Below the pieces are notes generated by a model. The model saw only the letters and a program-made list of their open reading frames with translations. It did no database searches and was not told the DNA's origin. From contig CALGPA010000007.1 in assembly GCA_937960795.1 (NCBI GenBank), positions 1 through 12,820 on the forward strand: DNA of 12,820 nt. Reading direction: 5' to 3'. Position numbers and translations under genes: made by a program. The stretch is from an uncultured bacterium. Lineage in GTDB: Bacteria; Cloacimonadota; Cloacimonadia; Cloacimonadales; Cloacimonadaceae. Below, piece after piece: positions 7,039-12,820 of this stretch; the first letter of the stretch is position 1, and each line of letters starts with the position of its first letter.

Positions 7039-7581
7039 TCACCAATTACCGCTGATTCCCGCTCTGAGGTAAGGATTCTGTTCCTCTTCCATGCGAGGGC
7101 GCGGCATCAGGTTTGCTGTATAAGTTGATCCGCCATAGGAATAGCGAATATTTCTATCATTAATTTCCAAGATTCTGCGACCGGCTACCACTTCACCAAC
7201 ACGAGCTTCGTGCAGAATGTCTTGATATTCGATGTACGCGATCTTGTTACCATATTCATCAATAGCAGTAGTGGCCAAGCGGAAAGTATTGCGGACCATC
7301 TCCTCGAACTCTTTGAGGCGATCGACATTGTCTTTGATGATATTGCCCTGACGAAGCGGGTCTTTGCTGGTATTAAAGACAAATTCTTTACGATCTTGAA
7401 TCGAGGTCTCAATGGTGCGAATCCGACTCATCAGGGTGTCAGTCACTGATTCCTGGATGTGAACGGAACTATCCGGCACAGCGGACACGGTGCGGTCTAT
7501 CACTACGAGGCGGACGATCATAACTCCCAAAAGAATCACGATGAGTGCAATAGCTAGGTCTTTTACGAATCTGAATTGCAT
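7039..7581 (-). CDS. GspC/PilP-like periplasmic linker, transmembrane-anchored
   Basis: A 180-residue protein in the usual pilP position between pilO and the secretin gene. One N-terminal membrane helix (about 8-28) is followed by a charged, probably coiled linker (45-100) containing TSKDPLRQGN (71-80), which recalls the conserved linker of PilP/GspC. A small domain (about 99-158) ends it, with an AYIEYQ strand and RVGEVVAGRRILEINDRNIR (127-146), closely resembling the homology-region fold of GspC and PilP that contacts the secretin N0 domain. Classical PilP is a lipoprotein; this one has no lipobox cysteine and uses a membrane helix like GspC. The likely role is linking the PilN-PilO frame to the secretin. 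The ATG at 7581 has a perfect AAGGAGG and a 1-base gap from pilO. Similarity is by pattern only. Confidence 0.75.
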   Translation of the reverse strand: MQFRFVKDLAIALIVILLGVMIVRLVVIDRTVSAVPDSSVHIQESVTDTLMSRIRTIETSIQDRKEFVFNTSKDPLRQGNIIKDNVDRLKEFEEMVRNTFRLATTAIDEYGNKIAYIEYQDILHEARVGEVVAGRRILEINDRNIRYSYGGSTYTANLMPRPRMEEEQNPYLRAGISGNW

Positions 7582-7582
7582 C

Positions 7583-8134
7583 TTACGCCTCCTTTCTCAC
7601 TTTGAATATGGACATTTCCAGCAAAACCCGATAACGGGAAGGCGCATTAGCTGCCTGTTGGTCTCTGTCGGTCTGCTGAGCGGGACTAATATCCAAGGCC
7701 TGCACCTTGATTATATTGTCTTGAGATTCCAAGTCTGAGATGAATTGACCGATCTGTACATAGTCGGCTTCCAGCTCCAGATTGAAGGTAGTTTCGATAA
7801 GATTTGGCAGTGACCATTTATTTGTGTCGGTCATCTTGTTGATTTCAATCCTGCGTTGGTGCGCCATGTCACCGATGACGGTTTTGAACTCATTGACCTC
7901 ATCAAAGCTAAACTGGTTTGTTCTGGACAAGCTGTTGTCGATGATTCTGGCAAACTGACTCAGCTCCTGATCCATGATCCGGGCGCTATTCAGCTGCTCC
8001 TGAGTGGTCTTGATGCGGTCGTCATAGTTTCTGATTTTGCGCAGATTGTCATCCAAGCTACGGGAAGTGAGCATGATGAAGGCTACTGTGATGGCCAACA
8101 TGATGATTATCAAGGCGAGATATTTTTCTCTCAT
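7583..8134 (-). CDS. pilO: Type IV pilus inner-membrane alignment protein PilO
   Basis: A bitopic inner-membrane protein that, in the known family, pairs with PilN to form the periplasmic alignment frame between platform and secretin. The 183 residues show a short cytoplasmic tail, a membrane helix (about 5-23), a coiled-coil region (about 25-68) and a C-terminal ferredoxin-like domain (about 110-178) with TFNLELEADYVQIGQFISDL (116-135), a typical PilO pattern. Start choice: the ATG at 8134 overlaps the pilN stop as ATGA and has GGGAGG 6 bases upstream. An upstream in-frame ATG at 8167 would overlap pilN by 37 bases and lengthen the cytoplasmic tail by 11 residues. Sequence divergence is normal for PilO, so the call rests on topology, size and order. 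Confidence 0.88.
   Translation of the reverse strand: MREKYLALIIIMLAITVAFIMLTSRSLDDNLRKIRNYDDRIKTTQEQLNSARIMDQELSQFARIIDNSLSRTNQFSFDEVNEFKTVIGDMAHQRRIEINKMTDTNKWSLPNLIETTFNLELEADYVQIGQFISDLESQDNIIKVQALDISPAQQTDRDQQAANAPSRYRVLLEMSIFKVRKEA
7588..7594 (-). promoter_or_regulatory. Ribosome binding site of the GspC/PilP-like gene, inside pilO
   Basis: A perfect AAGGAGG on the minus strand, 6 bases before the ATG at 7581 and within the last codons of pilO. It suggests coupled, balanced synthesis of the PilO and PilP-like partners. Confidence 0.85.
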
Positions 8135-8721
8135 CGTCTGCCTCCCGCTGCTGCAGGCGTGTAACATTCGATTACAAATTCAAAGATAGCAGTATCTTTG
8201 ATCACCTGTTTGATCACTTGTCCACTCTTGATCTCCGGGAAGTCGTTTGAGATTTCCGGGTTGGATTTCAAGCGTTGGATAAACTCGTTGATCAAATCAA
8301 ACTCCTTTACATTGGCGTTCACTTCGGTGATGCCGTTGATGGTAAGCACTCCATTGGCATAAGAGAATTTGCGGACAGCTAGTTTATCATCAATCTCGTC
8401 GCTGAGTGCCACCATCTTTCTGGCCCAGAAGATCCGGTCGTCGAAAGTTCTGGCAAGGCGATCGAGATCATTTGAAGACAAATAGTCGCCACTGGTGCGG
8501 TAGCTTTGCAGTTCTTCCTGAATCTCAGAAAGATAGCTTTGGCGTGCATCCAGCTTTGCGTGGGTTCTGTTCAATACATAAAACCAAGCGGCCAAGATCA
8601 GGATGAAGAAGATCGCAAAGAAGATCACTGCATTTCTAAATGTGCGTCCTTCGCGCTCCCTTTCCATTCTCTGTTCGCCATACTTGTTGAGGTTTATTTT
8701 GAAGTAAAAATCGTGTCTCAT
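8131..8721 (-). CDS. pilN: Type IV pilus inner-membrane alignment protein PilN
   Basis: PilN binds cytoplasmic PilM through a short N-terminal peptide and pairs with PilO in the periplasm. The 196 residues begin with a cytoplasmic segment containing KINLNKYGEQR (8-18), in place of the usual INLLP motif. A membrane helix (about 30-50), a coiled-coil region (52-75) and a compact C-terminal domain (about 115-187) follow; within it, YANGVLTINGITEVNANVKE (121-140) is typical of PilN. The ATG at 8721 has a GGGGGAG site 6 bases upstream and lies 10 bases after pilM. The 3' end overlaps pilO by 4 bases. The neighbours make the assignment firm although the motif deviates. Confidence 0.9.
   Translation of the reverse strand: MRHDFYFKINLNKYGEQRMEREREGRTFRNAVIFFAIFFILILAAWFYVLNRTHAKLDARQSYLSEIQEELQSYRTSGDYLSSNDLDRLARTFDDRIFWARKMVALSDEIDDKLAVRKFSYANGVLTINGITEVNANVKEFDLINEFIQRLKSNPEISNDFPEIKSGQVIKQVIKDTAIFEFVIECYTPAAAGGRR
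8141..8146 (-). promoter_or_regulatory. Ribosome binding site deciding the pilO start
   Basis: GGGAGG on the minus strand, 6 bases before the ATG at 8134 and inside the last codons of pilN. It supports the start that overlaps the pilN stop by 4 bases (ATGA). Confidence 0.85.
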
Positions 8722-8731
8722 CTATCTCCCC

Positions 8732-9802
8732 CTACTCCATCCGCATTGCCAAGCCGATGGCAAGGGCAAGTTGTGGATCCTTCTTGTCTTGGAATTTTTC
8801 CGGCATTTCCACGTTAATGAAAGGCATGAAGATTTCCGTAGGTACGTTTACTTTATCCTGCAGGTATTCCGGCAAGCCTTTTGTCTTGGCGCCGCCACCC
8901 ATCAGATAGATCTTTCTGAAGTCGCTGTTTCCTGCTTCCTTGACGTAGAAACGCAGTGAACGGCGGAGTTCTTCAGCGATGGCATCTTCGGTGGCTTTTT
9001 CCGAGATATCAAGCATGCTGATGGTCTGGACAGCGGGATTGTTTGGATCATCCAAGATCCCGTGTTCAAACTTATGCTCTTCGGCTTCTGCCCATTCGAG
9101 CTGACGTTTGCGCATGATATCCGTGGTGATATGGTATCCACCATAGGGAATATCACGGGCAAAGAACTTTGCATCCGGGCCCCAGATCACCATGTTTGTC
9201 CGGTGAGCACCCACGTTTAGCATGACATAGACTCCATCTTCAGCGAAGGCATTGAGCGCAAAGCTATTTGCCACAGCCAAGGAATCAATATCCACTATGT
9301 GGGGATGCAATCCGGCAGTTCCCAGGATATTTGTGTGCTCATTGAGCACTTCCTTGGAAGTAGCTGCCAGGAGGATATTCATGTTGTTTGTCTTTTCCTC
9401 CACGGAAAGCACTTGATAATCCAGCACCATATCAGATCCACTGATCGGAATGTGCTTTTTGGCTTCAAAGAAAAGGGCGGATTCGAGTTCTTCATCAGGC
9501 AGGAAGATAGTCTTGATCTGCTTGATGCTGGTATTGTCTCCACCAATCGATGTCACCAGGTGTTTGATTTGCTTGGGTGATATCCTCAGAGTCTTCAGCA
9601 TCTCTACGAGCACGGGCGCAAAGCGTTCGGGACGCAGATCGCTGAGTACATACTCCACCCCCTGAGGCACAGTCGGTCGCACCTCATAGTTCAAGAGCTT
9701 GAAGCCATCATGAAGCTTTTTGAGGTGCACAATTTTTACACTATGGGTACCAATATCGATACCCACAGTCTCCTTGAATCGAACGGTTTTGTTCTTCTTC
9801 AT
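8732..9802 (-). CDS. pilM: Type IV pilus actin-like ATPase/assembly protein PilM
   Basis: A cytoplasmic FtsA/actin-like protein that docks on the PilN N-terminus and couples the alignment complex to the motor. The 356 residues are normal for PilM. The actin-fold nucleotide motifs are in order: VGIDIGTHSVKIV (13-25), IKQIKTIFLPDEELESAL (93-110) as in PilM/SHS2 regions, VDIDSLAVANSF (170-181), phosphate-2 LNVGAHRTNMVIW (195-207) and adenosine-loop GGGAKTKGLPEYL (302-314). The ATG at 9802 has AGAGGA close upstream and lies 29 bases after the preceding gene. PilM separates T4P from T2SS clusters, where the GspL cytoplasmic domain does this job, so it is the main argument for calling this a T4P-type machine. 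Confidence 0.95.
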   Translation of the reverse strand: MKKNKTVRFKETVGIDIGTHSVKIVHLKKLHDGFKLLNYEVRPTVPQGVEYVLSDLRPERFAPVLVEMLKTLRISPKQIKHLVTSIGGDNTSIKQIKTIFLPDEELESALFFEAKKHIPISGSDMVLDYQVLSVEEKTNNMNILLAATSKEVLNEHTNILGTAGLHPHIVDIDSLAVANSFALNAFAEDGVYVMLNVGAHRTNMVIWGPDAKFFARDIPYGGYHITTDIMRKRQLEWAEAEEHKFEHGILDDPNNPAVQTISMLDISEKATEDAIAEELRRSLRFYVKEAGNSDFRKIYLMGGGAKTKGLPEYLQDKVNVPTEIFMPFINVEMPEKFQDKKDPQLALAIGLAMRME

Positions 9803-9831
9803 ATTTCCTCTTTATTCCACATACATATTAT

Positions 9832-11763
9832 CTATAGTAATGACCTTACGGGTCTTTTAATATTCCAGTCGCCCTGATTCATGGGGTTCTTGCCACCCTT
9901 TAGTCTTACTTTCGGATACAAAAGCGGAGTGACGCTCAGAAGACGATTGTCGTAATTATAATTCTTTTTATATCCGGTTCCACTTCCGGATGCACCGGGA
10001 TAGTGGCGAGCCGCCATTGTGAAGCCATACTCGGGATCAGTAATACCTTGAGTATTAACCACATATCCGCATTTGTCAATTTCAATGTCCCAAATACCAT
10101 CATTTGAAGGATACTCGCCGTCATTTCCACTACGATGCACGAAGCCGCGTCGTCTTTGTGCCAGTGCGCCCCAGATGTTGATCGTTCCGCGTTCGAGATA
10201 AGGAGAAGCTTCGGGCCAAAGCGGATTGTACCAAGGCAGATCCAGACGCACCTGACCCAAGTTGGGAGTAGGCCATGGTTCGGTTGGAGTAGGCGGATAG
10301 CGACGACGATGGATGTCGACGAAATCGTAAGTAATGATCTCTGTCGTGCCGTCATCGTATTCAAACTGAATATTTAGCGCCGGTGTTGACGGATGTGGAT
10401 GTTGGTATTCATATGTAAACACTCCATCCTTATGTGAGATATCACCGCCATCTCCGAGAGCCGCCATTGCTGCATAAATGAAGATGCCTCCACCTGCCGG
10501 ATCGGGATATTGATTGTCAGAACCCATATTAGTGTGATATCGAACCGAATCCGCGGGATCCATATAACCATATTTGATAAGGATGGATTTCTCGGATACT
10601 AGCCCGACTACATCGGTAGAATTGTCTTGAGGATTTTGAGGGATATCAGTGTTCTTTAGTTCTATATCTCCGAGAAGATACATGTTCCCCGAGCTACCCC
10701 AGGTTTGATATCCACCGAAAACTCCTCTAATCCACAGCTCTCCGTCAACAAAGATTGGGCGATTCATGCTTATCCCGCCAAGACCGGGTGTCCAGATTGT
10801 ATCCGGGATGGAGAAGCTGTTTGTCCAAAGACTATCTCCGGGAGGAGGATAGTGGTCATAAACTATCTTGTTTACGCGACGTGGCGGTGTCACGACGCCA
10901 TGCCAGCCAGTGTAACCACCATCAGCAACATTCACGATATAGATGTTTCCCTCTCCTTGCCCTATCCTCTGACCTCTATTGCGGAGTTCATTCGCCATGG
11001 GAGGAAACTCATAACCGTCATATTCTTCGACCAAGCCGCCTTGGAAGACTTGGTCTACCGGATAATTTGAAGGCTGAGAAACGACATGCCCGGCAGTGGT
11101 GACCAGATTCAAGAATGTCGGCCAGCCGGAATTGTTTCCACCTCCGGCTTGTTTGATCTGGATGTCACTATTGCTGTGCACTTTGCCGGTGACCACATCA
11201 TAGCCGTAGAAATAGACGTTTGTATTGTTCGGACTCATATCGTTGTCCGTAAAATACATAAACTCTGAGAAGCTGGTCTGGATAATGGTGAGTTCCGAAT
11301 ACTTTCTTACCATGGACTTATTTGCTCCATAGTATGCCGCTTGTCCGACGCCATGTTTTGCTTCCACGAGTGAATCGATTTTAAAATGTTCGCGTCCTTC
11401 ACCGAGGCTTCCGGTGGCTCCGCTGCCATCGATTTCGACGGTATCGGTCTGCTCTACCTTATCTTTATAGATGCGACTCTGAGTAGTGAAAGTCCGCTTC
11501 ACATGGCTTCCCGCTACAGGAACACTGCGCACGGGTGTGTAGTAGATACCGGCGATTTCGCTGTTCTGCTCCAATATCGCTTGTCCGCGATAGGCTTCAG
11601 CGCGCAGCAAGTGTAGCCCTTGGATACTTTCAAACTCCCAGAGGAAGCTTTTAGTGTCCTTCAGAGCTATGCCTGCCATGCTGATGCCGCTCATCAAGGC
11701 GATGACGGCCAAGAGCATGGCAATGGCCAAGTTGCCGCTTTGGTTGCTCAATATTCTTCGCAT
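9832..11763 (-). CDS. Large pilin-like protein, PilX/GspK-type N-terminus with beta-rich ectodomain (DUF4900-like)
   Basis: A 643-residue exported protein. The N-terminus (MRRILSNQSG, then a hydrophobic helix to about 34, then FESIQGLHLLRAEAYRG at 44-60) has the layout of PilX/GspK-like minor pilins. As in GspK, the residue matching mature position 5 is not Glu (Ala15 if cut after Gly10). The rest is beta-rich and aromatic; GKVHSNSDIQI (193-203) followed by PTFLNLVTTAGHV (215-227) recalls the DUF4900 family, which I recall as having a G-x-VHSN motif. Start: the ATG at 11763 has GGGAG 5 bases upstream and lies 31 bases after the prepilin gene. The open frame reaches 34 codons further up, but that would overlap the prepilin gene and bury the hydrophobic helix. 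A role at the fibre tip is inference. Confidence 0.8.
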   Translation of the reverse strand: MRRILSNQSGNLAIAMLLAVIALMSGISMAGIALKDTKSFLWEFESIQGLHLLRAEAYRGQAILEQNSEIAGIYYTPVRSVPVAGSHVKRTFTTQSRIYKDKVEQTDTVEIDGSGATGSLGEGREHFKIDSLVEAKHGVGQAAYYGANKSMVRKYSELTIIQTSFSEFMYFTDNDMSPNNTNVYFYGYDVVTGKVHSNSDIQIKQAGGGNNSGWPTFLNLVTTAGHVVSQPSNYPVDQVFQGGLVEEYDGYEFPPMANELRNRGQRIGQGEGNIYIVNVADGGYTGWHGVVTPPRRVNKIVYDHYPPPGDSLWTNSFSIPDTIWTPGLGGISMNRPIFVDGELWIRGVFGGYQTWGSSGNMYLLGDIELKNTDIPQNPQDNSTDVVGLVSEKSILIKYGYMDPADSVRYHTNMGSDNQYPDPAGGGIFIYAAMAALGDGGDISHKDGVFTYEYQHPHPSTPALNIQFEYDDGTTEIITYDFVDIHRRRYPPTPTEPWPTPNLGQVRLDLPWYNPLWPEASPYLERGTINIWGALAQRRRGFVHRSGNDGEYPSNDGIWDIEIDKCGYVVNTQGITDPEYGFTMAARHYPGASGSGTGYKKNYNYDNRLLSVTPLLYPKVRLKGGKNPMNQGDWNIKRPVRSLL

Positions 11764-11768
11764 AATCT

Positions 11769-11773
11769 CTCCC
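11769..11773 (-). promoter_or_regulatory. Ribosome binding site deciding the start of the large pilin-like gene
   Basis: GGGAG on the minus strand, 5 bases before the ATG at 11763. It supports a start that puts the hydrophobic helix at the N-terminus, instead of the 34-codon-longer reading that overlaps the prepilin gene. Confidence 0.75.
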
Positions 11774-11794
11774 TTGCATTCGCTATGCAAAAGC

Positions 11795-12436
11795 TCATTT
11801 CTTAACCATATAGGTACTATAGCTGATGGTTTTGTACTCATCCGGTTTGGGATGGATTCCATCACGAATCTTCACTCTGGCGTCCAGTTCGACACGCAAT
11901 AGGGCCGGTCTGTCTTCCACAGACAGGGATTCGATCGGCAAGATGCTCCCCGTTCCATTTGCGTCGTATACTTCAAAGCGAGTCACCTGGATCTTGTCCA
12001 ATTGATCACGTGTCGGGAAAATATATTGTGGGGTATCGACTTGCACCCCGTTGTAAACGTAGTTCATACGGATGGCTGTTCCATCGAGATAAAACTCCAC
12101 CCAATCGTTTGCTTGATAGTCTCTTGCAGCCGGGGGCAAGATCCTGATTCCGGACCCGCCACCAAAGACGTCTGTGCCGCCGAGAATCTGGAGTGATCTT
12201 GCGTTTGCCACGCCATAAAACTCTTCACCACGCCCAAAGCCGTGACCATTGCGGATTGTTTGTAGAGCAGCCATAGCTTGAGTCTGCAAACTCGTATAGT
12301 CTGACACTACCTTATAGCGTCTGTAAAAGACACTTACTCCGATAGCAGACACCATGATCAAGACGGTAGAAATGATCAAAACCACGATAAGCTCGATCAA
12401 GGTGATACCATTGTTTCGTTTCAGAATTCCAAACAT
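11795..12436 (-). CDS. Type IV prepilin / pseudopilin with class III signal (PilW/GspJ-like size)
   Basis: A 213-residue prepilin. MFGILKRNNG (1-10) is a short positively charged leader ending in Gly, and ITLIELIVVLII (11-22) is the conserved hydrophobic start of the mature protein. Cleavage and N-methylation by prepilin peptidase are expected between Gly10 and Ile11, with Glu15 as the conserved Glu5. The helix runs to about residue 60, and the C-terminal part is beta-rich. The size and a position among other pilin-like genes upstream of pilM suit a minor pilin (PilW/GspJ type) more than a major pilin, but the exact class cannot be fixed by eye. The ATG at 12436 has AGGAAA about 8 bases upstream and sits 2 bases after the stop of the preceding gene. 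Confidence 0.9.
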   Translation of the reverse strand: MFGILKRNNGITLIELIVVLIISTVLIMVSAIGVSVFYRRYKVVSDYTSLQTQAMAALQTIRNGHGFGRGEEFYGVANARSLQILGGTDVFGGGSGIRILPPAARDYQANDWVEFYLDGTAIRMNYVYNGVQVDTPQYIFPTRDQLDKIQVTRFEVYDANGTGSILPIESLSVEDRPALLRVELDARVKIRDGIHPKPDEYKTISYSTYMVKK

Positions 12437-12438
12437 AT

Positions 12439-12820
12439 CTAGTTTCCTGCCCGAATATAATAGTCTTCTCTGAGCTCCACAAAGAAGAGCTGACCAGAGT
12501 GGGGGTCATTCCATTCTACTCTTGAGACAAGCTGAGTATATGGATATTGCTGGGCTCCGCTAAACTCTGATGCTCTAAAGGTGCTCACATTGTGCAAGCC
12601 CATCAGCACTGCTCCGCTGGGAAGCTCGTCTATGACGACTTCCCGATTGCGGAATGGCAGGAACATCAGGTCGTTTTGGTTGGTATGGTATTTATTGAAG
12701 AAATACTGTCTTTCCAATTCACCTGAAGCCAACAGGGTAGCTTTGCGCTGCCTGTAGTTTTGCACACTTTGCCTTTCAGCATAGATGATGCCGACATAGA
12801 TACTAATAATCAATACAGCC
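12439..12820 (-). CDS. Partial pilin-like protein, N-terminus beyond the window
   Basis: The frame is open to the window edge. The visible 126 residues begin AVLIISIYVGIIYAERQSVQ, a hydrophobic helix turning amphipathic, as in the first 50 residues of minor pilins (PilV/GspI type). About 90 mostly beta-type residues ending DYYIRAGN follow. A TTG codon at 12813 is in frame but lies inside the hydrophobic stretch, so the real start and the leader peptide are outside the window. A 2-base gap to the next prepilin gene indicates a shared transcript. The pilin call rests on the helix and the neighbours. Confidence 0.65.
   Translation of the reverse strand, partial: AVLIISIYVGIIYAERQSVQNYRQRKATLLASGELERQYFFNKYHTNQNDLMFLPFRNREVVIDELPSGAVLMGLHNVSTFRASEFSGAQQYPYTQLVSRVEWNDPHSGQLFFVELREDYYIRAGN

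Noticed and set aside
7013..7045. TTG start adding 11 residues to the secretin
   Set aside because: It overlaps the preceding gene's stop region and has no comparable ribosome site. The ATG at 7012 has GGGAG and directly begins a signal peptide.
11764..11865. 34-codon N-terminal extension of the large pilin-like gene
   Set aside because: It overlaps the end of the prepilin gene and puts a polar stretch before the hydrophobic helix. The ATG at 11763 has a good ribosome site.
1..12820. CRISPR array, tRNA, rRNA, transposase or attachment site
   Set aside because: No regularly spaced direct repeats, cloverleaf, rRNA core sequence or transposase/integrase motif was seen on either strand.

Overview
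The window carries one continuous block of genes, all on the minus strand. It encodes most of a type IV pilus (T4P) or closely related type II secretion (T2SS) assembly machine of a Gram-negative, outer-membrane-bearing bacterium (a secretin, signal peptides and a probable lipoprotein are present). No ribosomal or taxonomic marker gene is present. Intermediate base composition, strong purine-rich Shine-Dalgarno sites, a lipoprotein whose cysteine is followed by Asp-Lys, Ig-like repeats and a probable DUF4900-type pilin-like protein together suggest an uncultured member of the FCB group, for example Cloacimonadota or Fibrobacterota. This placement is a low-confidence inference.

Transcription runs from high to low coordinates. 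First come three pilin-like genes: a partial prepilin-like gene cut by the window edge (12439-12820), a canonical class III prepilin (11795-12436), and a 643-residue protein with a PilX/GspK-like N-terminal helix and a large beta-rich ectodomain (9832-11763). Next is the inner-membrane alignment complex: PilM (8732-9802), PilN (8131-8721), PilO (7583-8134) and a GspC-like protein in the pilP position (7039-7581). These lead to a compact secretin (5609-7012) and a 769-residue probable lipoprotein of about six Ig-like domains (3313-5622). After a 133-base gap containing a perfect 10-bp hairpin come the extension ATPase PilB/GspE (1470-3179) and the platform protein PilC/GspF (192-1445). The block ends in a textbook intrinsic terminator (132-165).

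The genes are tightly packed: gaps are 1 to 31 bases or short overlaps everywhere except before pilB. Several Shine-Dalgarno sites lie inside the preceding gene, so the block is probably one or two transcripts with translational coupling. Working model: the ATPase drives the platform protein, PilM-PilN-PilO and the GspC-like protein bridge to the secretin, and the three pilin-like proteins form or prime the fibre tip. The Ig-array lipoprotein is a candidate surface or secretin-associated accessory. The ATPase N-terminus carries two 24-residue motifs separated by 5 residues, matching the MshEN cyclic-di-GMP-binding arrangement, so the machine may be under c-di-GMP control. No PilT retraction ATPase, prepilin peptidase or obvious major pilin is in the window.

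Downstream of the operon (1-128) there is no gene, only a pair of adjacent hairpins that look like a dispersed intergenic repeat. No tRNA, rRNA, CRISPR array, transposase or attachment site was seen.
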